This document shows, in pieces, positions 1-9,520 of a stretch of 49,754 nucleotides of DNA. Origin of the DNA: Pseudomonadota bacterium (lineage in GTDB: Bacteria > Pseudomonadota > Gammaproteobacteria > Ga0077536); NCBI GenBank assembly GCA_018668255.1, contig JABISZ010000085.1, positions 1 through 49,754 of the forward strand, given 5' to 3'. The first letter of the stretch is position 1. Every line of letters starts with the position of its first letter. The translations under genes and the position numbers were made by a program. Below the pieces are notes generated by a model. The model searched no databases, was not told the origin of the DNA, and saw only the letters and a list, made by a program, of their open reading frames with translations.

Positions 1-1155
1 GAGTATGAAGATTTTCTAGCAACAGGCGACCCAGAAGCTCCATGGACGCTACCCACAGATGAATGGCAAGCCATGGCGCTATGCTATACATCAGGGACTA
101 CGGGGAACCCGAAAGGAGTTGTTTATCACCACCGAGGAGCCTACCTAAATGCTATCGGCTGTGCAACAGCATGGAATATGACACACCACCCAACTTATCT
201 ATGGACCCTCCCAATGTTTCACTGCTGTGGCTGGACTTTTCCATGGACTATAGCCGCATTGGCGGGAACAAATATTTGCCTGCGAAAAATTGCTGCGAAA
301 AACATTTACGATGCAATTGAGAAACATGAGGTAACTCATTTTTGTGGTGCACCGATTGTCTTGAATTTCATTGTCAACGCTGATCCTAAGGACACAAAGC
401 CACTTCCTCATCTAGTAGAAGTAATGACCGCCGGAGCAGCACCTCCTGCCGCTGTGCTAAAAGCGACCGAAAAAGCAGGGTTTCACATTACACATACCTA
501 TGGATTAACCGAAACCTATGGCCCAGCAGTCTTCAATGCCCCCCAAGACGACTGGGCGACACTTAACGAAGATGAATATGCAGAGACATTGATACGCCAA
601 GGAGTGCGATATCCAGTGCTCCAGGATCTGGATGTCATGGATCCGGAAACAATGATGCCGGTACCGCGGGATGGCGAAACGATTGGTGAAATCATGTTTA
701 AAGGCAATGTTGTGATGCGAGGCTATCTCAAAAACCCGCGTGCGACTGAGGAATCTCTGCGCGGTGGTTATTTTCACTCCGGAGATCTAGCTGTAATGCA
801 TCCAGACGGTTATCTTCAAATTAAAGACCGTTCTAAAGACATCATTATCTCTGGTGGTGAAAACATCTCATCCATAGAAGTAGAAGAATTGCTGTATAAG
901 CATCCGTCTATCTTGGAAGCCGCAGTTGTCGCAAGACCCGATGACAAGTGGGGAGAAACTCCTTGTGCTTTTGTGACACTTAAGCCCACAAGTGTGAAAA
1001 CCACAGAACAGGACATAATTAATTACTGCAAAGAAAAAATAGCTAAATTTAAGTCCCCAAAAACCGTGATTTTTATCGATTTACCTAAGACGTCAACTGG
1101 AAAAATTCAAAAGTTTAAATTAAGAGCACAGGCTGAAGCCATGGGAAGCCTTTAA
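1..1155 (+). CDS. Acyl-CoA synthetase (AMP-binding), 5' truncated by the window edge
   Basis: Frame 1 is open from the first base, so the gene begins upstream; 384 residues of its C-terminal part are visible against about 540 for the family. ANL-superfamily motifs run in order: the P-loop YTSGTTGNPKG (about residue 30 of the fragment), the PMFHCCGW block, YGLTETYGP, HSGDLAVMHPDGY, the hinge KDRSKDIIISGGENIS, and the C-terminal catalytic lysine in PKTSTGKIQK. These enzymes adenylate a carboxylic acid and transfer it to CoA in the cytoplasm. The PMFHCCGW and YGP signatures fit the medium/short-chain acyl-CoA synthetase group that includes AlkK- and DmdB-type ligases; the substrate cannot be read from sequence. 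It converges with leuD, with only 11 bp between the stops. Confidence 0.9.
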   Translation, partial: EYEDFLATGDPEAPWTLPTDEWQAMALCYTSGTTGNPKGVVYHHRGAYLNAIGCATAWNMTHHPTYLWTLPMFHCCGWTFPWTIAALAGTNICLRKIAAKNIYDAIEKHEVTHFCGAPIVLNFIVNADPKDTKPLPHLVEVMTAGAAPPAAVLKATEKAGFHITHTYGLTETYGPAVFNAPQDDWATLNEDEYAETLIRQGVRYPVLQDLDVMDPETMMPVPRDGETIGEIMFKGNVVMRGYLKNPRATEESLRGGYFHSGDLAVMHPDGYLQIKDRSKDIIISGGENISSIEVEELLYKHPSILEAAVVARPDDKWGETPCAFVTLKPTSVKTTEQDIINYCKEKIAKFKSPKTVIFIDLPKTSTGKIQKFKLRAQAEAMGSL

Positions 1156-1166
1156 CGATTAACGAG

Positions 1167-1805
1167 CTACGAGAAAAGCCAGGGGCATTCTTTCATACGG
1201 CGATCCTCATAATCTCGAATGTCTGGTTCGTTTTGCAAGGTAATTCCAATATCGTCCAAGCCATTGAGTAGCCGAAACCTCAGTCCATCGTCAAAATCGA
1301 ATGACAACTCGTTTCCCGCTGGCGTAGTGACCAAACACGCCTCAAGATCTACCTCAAGTTCGTATCCTGGGTTAGCTTCAACCTCGAGAAATAGTTGATC
1401 TACTTTCATAGAATCCAAGACTATAGGTAATAAGCCGTTTTTACAGGAGTTGTTAAAAAAGATATCTGCAAAGCTAGGGGCAATAATAGCCCTAATCCCA
1501 TAGTCATATAGGGCCCAGGGTGCATGTTCCCGGGAAGATCCGCAACCAAAATTCTCTCTAGCCAGCAAAACTCCTGCGCCAGCGTACCGCGGCTTATTTA
1601 AAGAAAATGCCGTGTTCAATGGTCTGTCCGAGTTATCCACACCCGGCACACCGGCATCAAGATAACGCCACTCATCAAACAAATTCGGTCCAAAGCCAGT
1701 TCTCTTAATGGATTTCAAAAACTGCTTAGGAATAATTGCATCAGTGTCAACATTTGGCCTATCAATAGGTACAACAACACGTTTGATCTGAGTAAATTTT
1801 TCCAT
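1167..1805 (-). CDS. leuD: 3-isopropylmalate dehydratase small subunit
   Basis: A 212-residue protein of normal length for LeuD. It carries the N-terminal [14 protein letters not shown] block, the swivelling-domain signature [15 protein letters not shown] (about residues 85-99) and the [21 protein letters not shown] block. With LeuC it isomerises 2-isopropylmalate to 3-isopropylmalate in leucine synthesis. Its ATG lies 3 nt after the leuC stop, so the two subunits are co-translated. No leuB or asd follows, unlike the common leuCDB(-asd) operon; the next gene is convergent. Confidence 0.96.
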   Translation of the reverse strand: MEKFTQIKRVVVPIDRPNVDTDAIIPKQFLKSIKRTGFGPNLFDEWRYLDAGVPGVDNSDRPLNTAFSLNKPRYAGAGVLLARENFGCGSSREHAPWALYDYGIRAIIAPSFADIFFNNSCKNGLLPIVLDSMKVDQLFLEVEANPGYELEVDLEACLVTTPAGNELSFDFDDGLRFRLLNGLDDIGITLQNEPDIRDYEDRRMKECPWLFS

Positions 1806-1808
1806 AGT

Positions 1809-3209
1809 TTATAGACCTCTCACATCAACGAAATGACCGAAAACACCAGCCGCCGAAGCCATAGCCGGACTTACCAAATGCGTCCGTCCCCCCCGACCTT
1901 GTCTACCTTCAAAATTTCTATTCGACGTACTGGCACACCGCTCTCCTTCATCTAGCTGATCAGCATTCATTCCAAGACACATGGAACAACCAGGCTCACG
2001 CCATTCAAAGCCTGCGTCTTTAAAAATGACGTCCAGTCCCTCTTTCTCGGCTTGCGCTTTAACCAGACCCGATCCAGGCACAACAAGCACAGCTTTAACA
2101 TTTTCAGCACGTTTGCGACCTTTCGCTACTGCAGCCGCAATCCGGAGATCTTCGATCCTTGAGTTAGTACACGAACCGATAAATACTTTATCAACTTGGA
2201 TCTTTGTAATAGGGGTGCCTGGAACTAAATCCATATACGATAATGCGTTTTTCATGCCTACTTGTTTCATATTGTCGTCAACGTGCTCGGGATCCGGCAC
2301 ACTTCCGTTGATCGAAGTTACCATCTCCGGGGAAGTCCCCCAAGAAACCTGCGGCTCTACATCTTTCGCATCTACCTCCAGCTCTAAATCAAAACTAGCT
2401 CCTTCATCAGAGTGCAGATTGCCCCAGGCAGTTAAAGCATCCTGCCATTGGTTGCCTATTGGGGCAAACGGACGTCCTTTCACATACTCCATCGTAGTGT
2501 TATCGAACGCAACTAACCCTGCTCTAGCCCCAGCTTCTATCGACATGTTACAAATAGTCATCCGACTTTCCATACTAAGGCTTCTAATAGCTGCACCAGC
2601 ATACTCTATCGTATAGCCCGTCGCTCCAGCTGTGCCAAGGAGGCCAATGATATGAAGAATGAGATCTTTCGCTGAGACACCGATAGAAAGTTGATTATTC
2701 ACTGTGATACGCATATTTTTAGCCTTACGAAGACGTAAGCACTGAGTCGCCATCACATGCTCAACCTCCGAAGTCCCTATTCCAAAAGCCAACGCTGCTA
2801 AAGCGCCATTGGTTGACGTATGGGAATCTCCGCAAACAATCGTCATCCCAGGCAGGCACCAACCCTGCTCCGGACCGGTCACATGCACAATGCCTTGTTG
2901 AGGCGCCCCGATATCATGATGAAGGATTCCATGTTGCTCGCAATTTTTAGATAGTGTATCCAGCTGCAGCTGAGCAATGGGATCAGTGATATTAGTCACA
3001 TCAACAGTAGGGACATTATGATCGGACACAGCTTTGTGGGAAAGAACACGCCATAAAGCTCGGCCCGCTAACTCTAACCCCTCAAAGGCTTGAGGCGAAG
3101 TCACTTCGTGCGTCAGATGCCGGTCAATGTAAATTAGCGCCCCCCCGTCATCAGTGGAGCAAACTAAATGTCCATCCCAAATCTTATCGTATAGCGTTTT
3201 TAAAGGCAT
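1809..3209 (-). CDS. leuC: 3-isopropylmalate dehydratase large subunit
   Basis: An aconitase-family [4Fe-4S] enzyme that pairs with LeuD in leucine biosynthesis. Visible motifs are [22 protein letters not shown] near the N-terminus, [26 protein letters not shown], the cluster Cys in [14 protein letters not shown], the paired Cys in [11 protein letters not shown], and the C-terminal [20 protein letters not shown]. The reading frame is open up to 3311, but the conserved N-terminus begins at [14 protein letters not shown], so I place the start at ATG 3209, giving 466 residues, the usual LeuC length. ATG 3215, two codons earlier, is possible. The divergent spacer to ubiG is AT-rich and presumably holds both promoters. 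Confidence 0.95.
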   Translation of the reverse strand: MPLKTLYDKIWDGHLVCSTDDGGALIYIDRHLTHEVTSPQAFEGLELAGRALWRVLSHKAVSDHNVPTVDVTNITDPIAQLQLDTLSKNCEQHGILHHDIGAPQQGIVHVTGPEQGWCLPGMTIVCGDSHTSTNGALAALAFGIGTSEVEHVMATQCLRLRKAKNMRITVNNQLSIGVSAKDLILHIIGLLGTAGATGYTIEYAGAAIRSLSMESRMTICNMSIEAGARAGLVAFDNTTMEYVKGRPFAPIGNQWQDALTAWGNLHSDEGASFDLELEVDAKDVEPQVSWGTSPEMVTSINGSVPDPEHVDDNMKQVGMKNALSYMDLVPGTPITKIQVDKVFIGSCTNSRIEDLRIAAAVAKGRKRAENVKAVLVVPGSGLVKAQAEKEGLDVIFKDAGFEWREPGCSMCLGMNADQLDEGERCASTSNRNFEGRQGRGGRTHLVSPAMASAAGVFGHFVDVRGL

Positions 3210-3398
3210 ATTCATGTCCGTAACAGTTATAACTAAAATGTAGTTTAACATTGTAACTTGGGGAATGTTTAATAGCCTATGAACGGGCTGAAATAAAAGA
3301 TTAATTCTCAAAAGAGTAGTAAAATTTTAATCCAAGTCGGTATCTCGATCGTAATAATTACTATAACACAGTGGAAAATTACTAAAAATAAAAATTCA

Positions 3399-4100
3399 AT
3401 GACTAACCTCGACGAACAAGAAAAAGAAAAATTCAACAGTCTAGATCACAGTTGGTGGGACCCCGAAGGACCACTAAAAACGCTGCACGACATTAACCCT
3501 ACAAGAATAGGATACATCAAAAAATTTACCGACCTAGAAGGCTGTGTTGCCTGTGATATAGGGTGTGGTGGGGGTATTCTTACAGAAGGATTAGCGGATC
3601 AAGGGGCTCACGTTAGCGGAGTGGATGCTGCGGAAAATCTAATTAAAATCGCAAAAAAGCATGCTCAAGACAATGGACAGACCATAGACTACAGAGTCGA
3701 ACTATCTAATGTCACCGCAACTAGTCATGAGGAAAACTTCGACCTCGTAACCTGTCTCGAGCTAATAGAACATGTTCCAGATCCGGAAGCACTTATTGCC
3801 GACTGTGAAAGACTATTGAAGCCAGGAGGAACCTTAGTCATATCAACGCTCAACAGAAATCCTGTTTCCTATGCTCTAGGGATTGTTGCTGCAGAATATA
3901 TCCTCAAGATTCTTCCTATAGGGACACATGACTATTCTCGGTTCCTAAAACCTTCAGAAATAGCAAAATGGGCAAGGCGCGTGAATTTAGAGCTGCAAGA
4001 TGTCAGCGGCCTCTACTACAACCCACTGACTCGTTCAACAAAGATTGGAGGGCTTCCCATAGTCAACTACTTAGCTACTTTTATAAAAGAAAAAAGCTAG
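3399..4100 (+). CDS. ubiG: Ubiquinone biosynthesis O-methyltransferase
   Basis: A 233-residue SAM-dependent methyltransferase that catalyses both O-methylations of the ubiquinone ring. The N-terminal FNSLDHSWWDPEGPLKTLHDINPTR block is the UbiG signature. The SAM site is CDIGCGGGILTEGLA (motif I), followed by VDAAENLIKIAKKHA, LVTCLELIEHVPDPE and LKPGGTLVISTLNRN. It is followed 5 nt later by a HAD phosphatase, the ubiG-mupP arrangement known from Pseudomonas. Quinone supply fits the succinate dehydrogenase operon just downstream. Confidence 0.96.
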   Translation: MTNLDEQEKEKFNSLDHSWWDPEGPLKTLHDINPTRIGYIKKFTDLEGCVACDIGCGGGILTEGLADQGAHVSGVDAAENLIKIAKKHAQDNGQTIDYRVELSNVTATSHEENFDLVTCLELIEHVPDPEALIADCERLLKPGGTLVISTLNRNPVSYALGIVAAEYILKILPIGTHDYSRFLKPSEIAKWARRVNLELQDVSGLYYNPLTRSTKIGGLPIVNYLATFIKEKS

Positions 4101-4105
4101 ACCTG

Positions 4106-4780
4106 ATGGCTGCGCTGCCGCGGGTTATACTTTTTGACCTAGATGGGACTTTGTTAGACACAGCACCAGAGTTCGAGCGCTGCATTAATGACTTACGCCA
4201 AAGGTATGGTTTTTCAGTGCTGCCGCCCGATATCGTTCGCAATCAAGTCTCAAAGGGTAGCAAAAAAATCGTTGAGCTAGGCTTTCCACATATTACGAAT
4301 GCCAGTGAGATCGAGTTACTCCGACAAGAATTCTTAGAACTGTACGAAGGAAATATTGGGAGCCACACCACTCTGTTCCCAGGTATAGAGGAGGTTTTAA
4401 AAGCAATCGAGTCGACCGAGAGGGTTTGGGGAGTTGTGACGAATAAAATCGCCTCCTTAACTAACCCTCTTTTAGCAAAATTAGGACTTTCGCAAAGAGC
4501 TGGATGCATCATTTCGGGGGATACCACGGCCCACTATAAGCCTCATCCTGAGTCACTTTATACAGCGATGAACACCCTGCAGGCAGAACCGTCTGAATGC
4601 ATATACATTGGAGATGACGAGCGAGATATTGTCGCTGCCAACGCAGCAAATATGAAAGCAATAGTTGCGCTCTACGGATATATAGATCCCACTGACAAGC
4701 CGTCTCTATGGCATGCCGACAGAAGCATCGACTCTCCTCTGGATCTCTTAGTTGACCTAGCGGAATCACCAGATGAGTAG
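4106..4780 (+). CDS. mupP: HAD-family phosphatase, MupP / phosphoglycolate phosphatase type
   Basis: A 224-residue HAD hydrolase. Motif I is FDLDGTLLDT with nucleophile D11 and acid/base D13; motif II is in WGVVTNK; the motif III lysine is in YKPHPESL; motif IV is YIGDDERDI. The ATG at 4106, 5 nt after ubiG, puts motif I at its usual distance from the N-terminus. Automatic annotation usually says Gph. Position directly after ubiG is that of Pseudomonas mupP, the N-acetylmuramate-6-phosphate phosphatase of cell-wall recycling, so I prefer that reading. Its partners amgK and murU are not in the window, so the substrate remains uncertain. Confidence 0.75.
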   Translation: MAALPRVILFDLDGTLLDTAPEFERCINDLRQRYGFSVLPPDIVRNQVSKGSKKIVELGFPHITNASEIELLRQEFLELYEGNIGSHTTLFPGIEEVLKAIESTERVWGVVTNKIASLTNPLLAKLGLSQRAGCIISGDTTAHYKPHPESLYTAMNTLQAEPSECIYIGDDERDIVAANAANMKAIVALYGYIDPTDKPSLWHADRSIDSPLDLLVDLAESPDE

Positions 4781-5609
4781 TGCTATGGCCGACAAGGTCG
4801 GAGCTCAAATCAAAGAAGGTAGCGATCTCTACTACTCGACTCTCTACCTGAACAAAGAAATACGCAATCAGGCATTCCTAATTGAGATGCTTCGGAGAGA
4901 AGTTTGTCGCATCCCAGAATCCTGTAGCGAACCTGACATTGCCCGTGCCAAGTTAGCCTGGTGGATCGAGGAATTTAAACGTACCAAGGATCGCCTGAGT
5001 CGACACCCACTAACCAGAGCTTTAACCTTAAATGAACTGTCTAGAGCTCATCTAATGAACGTTTTTCTAACCTTGGCCGCAGGCATCTTTGAAGAAGTGA
5101 CTACGAAGACCTTTTTTGACCGAGCCGCAGTAACAAAGCATTTGCGCCATCTAAATGCGGACTTAGTGAGCCTGATGGCTAAATTATTTGAAATATACTC
5201 CAGCGATGACATAGACTTGATACTAAACCTGATGTGCTCTATAGAGCGCTCAAACGCGATACTTGGCCTTAGAGATCATCGGAATTCGCCAACTTTATAT
5301 TTCTGTGAGCTGGATATGAGAACCTGCGGGTTAACTCCGCAAAGTATTCGTAGCAGCCGATCGTCTTCAGAACTTGAGTCATTCCTCGAAGGTCAGATTA
5401 TTGTAGTGAGAAGCGACTTGATTTCCACATTATCTCAACTCGACCGGAATCTGAGAAAACGCGGTAAGTTTTTCACCACACAGGCGGAAATAAATCTGCA
5501 GGTATTAGATTTAGCATTAAAAAAAAATTGTCGCGTGTTGGAGAGCAGGATGGAGCTCCTCCCTATACGGAAGCTCTGGTTAGCTTGGAAATTAAAAAAT
5601 TGGGGTTAA
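4773..5609 (+). CDS. Squalene/phytoene synthase-like protein (NDUFAF6-like)
   Basis: A 278-residue mostly helical protein matching the trans-isoprenyl diphosphate synthase fold. An N-terminal DLYYSTLYLNKEIRNQAFLIE helix precedes KLAWWIEEFKR, and HPLTRAL follows, as in bacterial squalene/phytoene synthase-like proteins. The two DxxxD diphosphate-binding motifs of true synthases are not clearly present: the first appears reduced to AWWIEEF and the second region reads GLRDHRNS. Catalysis is therefore doubtful, and the family resembles the mitochondrial complex I assembly factor NDUFAF6. It overlaps mupP by 8 nt (start 4773; ATG 4785 is an alternative) and sits just upstream of the sdh operon. 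I can assign the fold but not a function. Confidence 0.6.
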   Translation: MSSAMADKVGAQIKEGSDLYYSTLYLNKEIRNQAFLIEMLRREVCRIPESCSEPDIARAKLAWWIEEFKRTKDRLSRHPLTRALTLNELSRAHLMNVFLTLAAGIFEEVTTKTFFDRAAVTKHLRHLNADLVSLMAKLFEIYSSDDIDLILNLMCSIERSNAILGLRDHRNSPTLYFCELDMRTCGLTPQSIRSSRSSSELESFLEGQIIVVRSDLISTLSQLDRNLRKRGKFFTTQAEINLQVLDLALKKNCRVLESRMELLPIRKLWLAWKLKNWG

Positions 5610-5628
5610 AACATCACTTTTTAGAGCC

Positions 5629-5657
5629 ATGACAAAGATCAAATGCGAAGGTACAAT
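5629..5657 (+). promoter_or_regulatory. Candidate sigma70 promoter of the sdh operon
   Basis: ATGACA (5629-5634, 5/6 to the -35 consensus) and TACAAT (5652-5657, 5/6 to the -10 consensus) are separated by exactly 17 nt. Transcription would start near 5664, about 35 nt before the SDHAF4-like gene. No other comparable promoter is visible before sdhC. Confidence 0.6.
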
Positions 5658-5697
5658 TAGCATATGTCATTTAAAGAAAAACTAGGGGGCTGCGACT

Positions 5698-5853
5698 ATG
5701 GACGATAAGAAAAATTCTCAAGAGATTACTGGCAAAGAAGTTAAAAAGCAGTTACCAAGTAAAACCCTTCCGGGTGAAACCGGAGGCCCAAAAGGTTTAG
5801 AGCCGACTCGCTACGGTGATTGGGAAAAAAATGGTCGCTGTATAGACTTCTAG
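5698..5853 (+). CDS. Succinate dehydrogenase assembly factor 4-like peptide (DUF1674)
   Basis: A 51-codon gene with a strong Shine-Dalgarno run (AGGGGG near 5683-5689). Its C-terminal half reads GGPKGLEPTRYGDWEKNGRC followed by IDF, the hallmark of DUF1674/SDHAF4, ending in the conserved DWE-x-x-GRC-x-DF. In mitochondria SDHAF4 binds flavinylated SDHA and aids its assembly with SDHB. The gene lies 55 nt before sdhC, which supports the same role here. The N-terminus is lysine-rich and probably disordered. It is easily missed because of its size. Confidence 0.88.
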   Translation: MDDKKNSQEITGKEVKKQLPSKTLPGETGGPKGLEPTRYGDWEKNGRCIDF

Positions 5854-5908
5854 TGGCATTAAAATAATGTCAACACTGTCAAATAATTTCTAGGAAGGTT
5901 AACCACAT

Positions 5909-6298
5909 ATGGACAAAACCCCACTATCGCCGCATCTGCAAGTCTACAGACCTCAATTGACCTCGGTGCTATCAATTTCACACCGGGCTACTGGCGTAGT
6001 ACTCAGTGTTGCCGGAACAGCAATTATACTTTATTGGCTCATAGCTACCGCGCTCGGAACTGATACTTATTCTGAAGCCAAGCAGATCTTAGGGTCTCTG
6101 CCTGCAAAAATCGTTCTGTTTGGCTGGACGGGCGCCTTCTACTACCATCTATTAAATGGTGTCCGACACTTGCTTTGGGACACTGGTTGGGGACTCGATC
6201 TTCCAACTGCTTACAAAACAGGTTATGGCGTACTCGTATTTTCAATTTTGCTGAGCATTTCCACATGGGCATATGTGCTCCAAAAGGCTGCGATATGA
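5909..6298 (+). CDS. sdhC: Succinate dehydrogenase cytochrome b556 subunit
   Basis: A 129-residue membrane anchor of complex II. It begins with the SPHLQVYRPQLTSVLSISHR signature, whose Ser/Arg residues line the quinone site, and has three predicted transmembrane helices (about residues 30-50, 66-88, 105-126). YHLLNGVRHLLWDTG carries the haem-ligand histidine of the family. AGGAAGG lies 8-9 nt before the ATG. The stop overlaps the sdhD start (ATGA), indicating coupled translation. Confidence 0.95.
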   Translation: MDKTPLSPHLQVYRPQLTSVLSISHRATGVVLSVAGTAIILYWLIATALGTDTYSEAKQILGSLPAKIVLFGWTGAFYYHLLNGVRHLLWDTGWGLDLPTAYKTGYGVLVFSILLSISTWAYVLQKAAI

Positions 6299-6666
6299 GT
6301 ATTAGTTTCCCAAGTAAGCCCAACGCTGCAAACACAGGCACGAACCACTGGTGGTGGCAAAGAGTCACCGCTATATGTCTAATTCCTTTATCTATCTGGT
6401 TTGTGGTGTCAGTTTTGGGGCACATTAACGACGACCATGCTGCCGCCTCAAACTGGATAAAAAGCATTCCAGTCACCGTATTACTATTATCTTTCATGGT
6501 TACAGTCTTCTATCACGCCAAATTTGGCCTGCAAGTGATCGCTGAAGACTACGTCCATGACCCATCTACATTGAAAACTATTTTGTTTTTCATAAACGCA
6601 AGTATGATCCTTGCAGGATTGGCAAGCGTTTCAGCTATTGTAGTTATTTCGTTCATAATCCCTTAA
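6295..6666 (+). CDS. sdhD: Succinate dehydrogenase hydrophobic membrane anchor subunit
   Basis: A 123-residue protein starting at the ATG that overlaps the sdhC stop; the frame is open further upstream but those codons lie inside sdhC. It begins with [13 protein letters not shown], the SdhD signature, has three membrane spans, and carries [18 protein letters not shown], which contains the haem-ligand His and the conserved loop Asp-Tyr. It completes the membrane domain that passes electrons to ubiquinone. sdhA begins 11 nt downstream. Confidence 0.93.
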   Translation: MSISFPSKPNAANTGTNHWWWQRVTAICLIPLSIWFVVSVLGHINDDHAAASNWIKSIPVTVLLLSFMVTVFYHAKFGLQVIAEDYVHDPSTLKTILFFINASMILAGLASVSAIVVISFIIP

Positions 6667-6677
6667 AGAGAAAAATT

Positions 6678-8468
6678 ATGCCTTCCGAATATCAATTTGT
6701 AGAACACCAACACGACGTTATTGTTATAGGAGCCGGAGGAGCCGGACTACGAGCAACTTTTGGCATGGCTGAAAAAGGTCTGTCGACAGCATGTATCACA
6801 AAGGTTTTTCCTACAAGAAGTCATACTGTTGCCGCACAAGGCGGCATGAGCGCAGCCTTGGGCAATATGGGAGAGGACGACTGGCGTTGGCACATGTATG
6901 ACACTATCAAAGGATCAGACTGGCTAGGTGACCAAGACGCGATAGAGTACATGTGCAAAGAAGCTATACCTGCCGTAATTGAGCTTGAACACTATGGTGT
7001 TCCGTTTTCTCGAACCGAATCTGGAGAGATTTACCAGAGACCTTTTGGCGGAATGACAACCAACTATGGTGAAGGTACTGCGCAACGAACTTGCGCGGCG
7101 GCTGATAGGACTGGCCATGCCATTTTACATACTCTTTATCAACAATCACTCAAGCACAATGCTGAATTTCTTATAGAATATTTCGCAGTCGATCTTGTGA
7201 TGGATAAAGATGGAGTCTGTCGAGGGGTAATAGCGTGGAATTTAGAAGATGGCACCATGCATCTATTCCGAGCCCATTCAGTCATCATTGCGACTGGAGG
7301 CTATGGCAGATCGTATTTTTCGTGCACCTCTGCCCATACCTGCACTGGAGACGGCAATGGCATGATTTTAAGGGCTGGACTACCACTTCAGGACATGGAA
7401 TTTACTCAATTTCATCCAACTGGGATTTATGGCGCAGGTTGCCTCATTACAGAGGGCGTCCGAGGAGAAGGCGGTTATCTCACGAACGCAAATGGTGAGC
7501 GATTCATGGAACGTTATGCGCCAAATGCAAAAGATCTTGCTTCGCGAGACGTCGTATCTCGCTCAATGACTGTAGAAATAACTGAAGGGAGAGGAGTTGG
7601 TGCAGAAGGCGACCACATATTTCTGCATCTTGAACACCTAGGATCCGATGTTATCAATGAACGACTTCCGGGAATAGCAGAGTCTGCTGAAATTTTCGCT
7701 GGCGTCGATGTTACAAAAGAGCCCATCCCCGTTCTACCGACGGTACACTACAACATGGGAGGGATCCCTACGAATATCCATGGTGAAGTAGTGACCACCA
7801 AAGACGGCAATCCTGATAGTGTGGTGCCAGGTCTAATGTCTATCGGAGAAGCAGCCTGTGTATCTGTGCACGGGGCAAATCGCTTAGGTTCAAACTCATT
7901 ACTTGACTTAGTAGTCTTTGGTAGAGCTGCCGCTCAACACTGTGCGGCAACCATAAAACCCGGAGAAAAACATGCCCCTCTTGATAACGAGTCTACAGAT
8001 CGCGTCCTATCCCATTTCGATGCCATGAGATATGCCGATGGCTCTGAGCCAGTGGCGAAAATTCGTCTCGACATGCAGAAAACAATGCAGAAGCACGCTG
8101 CGGTATTCAGAACTGGTGAATTAATGAACGAAGGGATTGAAAAGCTCGAGGAGATATGGGAGTCCTTCAAACACGTCAAAGTCACCGATAGGTCACTGAT
8201 TTGGAATACTGACCTTGTAGAAACGTTAGAGCTCGAGAATTTACTAGGTAGTGCGATGACAAGCATTAAAGCTGCCGCCAATCGTGAAGAGAGCAGAGGA
8301 GCCCATGCTAGAGAGGATTTTCCTGACCGTGACGATGAAAACTGGATGAAGCATACCCTTACTTGGTTGGATACAGAAGGCAAGGTAAAATTCGACTACA
8401 GGCCAGTCCACATGTACACATTAACGGATGATGTAGAAGTTGTCCCACCCAAAAAACGGGTTTATTAG
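6678..8468 (+). CDS. sdhA: Succinate dehydrogenase flavoprotein subunit
   Basis: A 596-residue full-length subunit. The N-terminal dinucleotide fold is [25 protein letters not shown] contains the covalent FAD histidine (H49). Also visible are [14 protein letters not shown], the substrate loop with [21 protein letters not shown] and [11 protein letters not shown], and [19 protein letters not shown]. The N-terminal half ([35 protein letters not shown]) is strikingly like alphaproteobacterial and mitochondrial SDHA rather than the E. coli type, which matches the SDHAF4-like gene. It oxidises succinate to fumarate in the TCA cycle and respiratory chain. Confidence 0.97.
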   Translation: MPSEYQFVEHQHDVIVIGAGGAGLRATFGMAEKGLSTACITKVFPTRSHTVAAQGGMSAALGNMGEDDWRWHMYDTIKGSDWLGDQDAIEYMCKEAIPAVIELEHYGVPFSRTESGEIYQRPFGGMTTNYGEGTAQRTCAAADRTGHAILHTLYQQSLKHNAEFLIEYFAVDLVMDKDGVCRGVIAWNLEDGTMHLFRAHSVIIATGGYGRSYFSCTSAHTCTGDGNGMILRAGLPLQDMEFTQFHPTGIYGAGCLITEGVRGEGGYLTNANGERFMERYAPNAKDLASRDVVSRSMTVEITEGRGVGAEGDHIFLHLEHLGSDVINERLPGIAESAEIFAGVDVTKEPIPVLPTVHYNMGGIPTNIHGEVVTTKDGNPDSVVPGLMSIGEAACVSVHGANRLGSNSLLDLVVFGRAAAQHCAATIKPGEKHAPLDNESTDRVLSHFDAMRYADGSEPVAKIRLDMQKTMQKHAAVFRTGELMNEGIEKLEEIWESFKHVKVTDRSLIWNTDLVETLELENLLGSAMTSIKAAANREESRGAHAREDFPDRDDENWMKHTLTWLDTEGKVKFDYRPVHMYTLTDDVEVVPPKKRVY

Positions 8469-8490
8469 ATTTAAAAACGGTTGATCAATC

Positions 8491-9273
8491 ATGGCTAAAT
8501 TTAGACTTCCAAAAAATTCAAAAATTGCTAAAGGGAAAACAATCGATGTGTCTGCCGGCACGAAGAATGCTAAGACATTTAAAGTCTACCGATGGGACCC
8601 AGATAGTGGAGAGAACCCTCGAACTGACTTGTATACGATCGATTTAGATAAATGCGGACCGATGGTGCTCGATGCAATAATTTATATTAAAAATGAAATT
8701 GATCCTTCACTTACTTTCCGGAGATCTTGTAGAGAAGGAATATGTGGATCCTGTGCAATGAATATTGACGGGACAAATACGTTAGCCTGCACAAAATCTA
8801 TAAAGTCCGTGAAAAAAGAGATTAGTATTTACCCTTTGCCTCATATGCAAGTCCGCAAAGACCTGGTACCAGATCTTAATAATTTCTATAAGCAATATGC
8901 CTCTGTAAAACCTTGGCTGCAATCTAAAACCAAAGCCCCGGCGAAGAAAGAGCGGCTACAGAGCAAGCAAGAAAGAGCGAAGGTCGATGGCCTTTACGAA
9001 TGTATACTTTGCGCATGCTGCTCAACCAGCTGCCCCAGCTATTGGTGGAACAGCGACAAATACCTTGGGCCAGCAACATTGTTACAGTCATATCGATGGT
9101 TGGTAGATAGCAGAGATGACGCGACGGATGAACGGCTAGATGAGTTAGAAGGTCCATTCAAGCTCTTTAGATGTCATACCATAATGAATTGCACAAATAG
9201 TTGTCCTAAAGGGTTAAATCCAGCCAAAGCTATATCGGAAATCAAAAAGATGATGGTGGCTCGAGGAAACTGA
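8491..9273 (+). CDS. sdhB: Succinate dehydrogenase iron-sulfur subunit
   Basis: A 260-residue protein. The [2Fe-2S] ligands are in [15 protein letters not shown] plus a later LAC; the [4Fe-4S] motif is [12 protein letters not shown]; the [3Fe-4S] cysteines lie in CHTIMNC and [12 protein letters not shown]. It relays electrons from FAD to quinone. It has about 25 extra N-terminal residues and a lysine-rich linker ([18 protein letters not shown]) between the two domains. sdhE begins 4 nt after the stop. Confidence 0.97.
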   Translation: MAKFRLPKNSKIAKGKTIDVSAGTKNAKTFKVYRWDPDSGENPRTDLYTIDLDKCGPMVLDAIIYIKNEIDPSLTFRRSCREGICGSCAMNIDGTNTLACTKSIKSVKKEISIYPLPHMQVRKDLVPDLNNFYKQYASVKPWLQSKTKAPAKKERLQSKQERAKVDGLYECILCACCSTSCPSYWWNSDKYLGPATLLQSYRWLVDSRDDATDERLDELEGPFKLFRCHTIMNCTNSCPKGLNPAKAISEIKKMMVARGN

Positions 9274-9277
9274 AATA

Positions 9278-9520
9278 GTGGAGCCCTCTCTGATCAATAA
9301 ACTAAGGTGGCGCTGCAGAAGAGGAATGCGCGAACTGGATGTGATGCTGGTCAACTTTCTAGAGCGAGAAGACACCATATCGTCCGATGAGAGTATCAAT
9401 ACATTTCAATTGTTTCTGGACTCTTCGGATATGGACTTGTACAGTTGGCTCACAAGAAGGTCAATTCCTCAGGATATTCGATTTAAAAAAATCGTTGAAA
9501 AAATGTTATTCAAACCATGA
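9278..9520 (+). CDS. sdhE: SDH FAD assembly factor SdhE
   Basis: An 80-residue protein starting at GTG, with GAGGAA 9 nt upstream. The RRGMRELD motif (residues 14-21) is the conserved FAD-attachment surface of SdhE/SDHAF2, followed by DVMLVNFLERE and DMDLYSWLT. It promotes covalent flavinylation of SdhA. Its stop overlaps the ygfZ start (ATGA). The operon thus carries two assembly factors, the SDHAF2-type SdhE and the SDHAF4-type peptide. Confidence 0.93.
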   Translation: MEPSLINKLRWRCRRGMRELDVMLVNFLEREDTISSDESINTFQLFLDSSDMDLYSWLTRRSIPQDIRFKKIVEKMLFKP

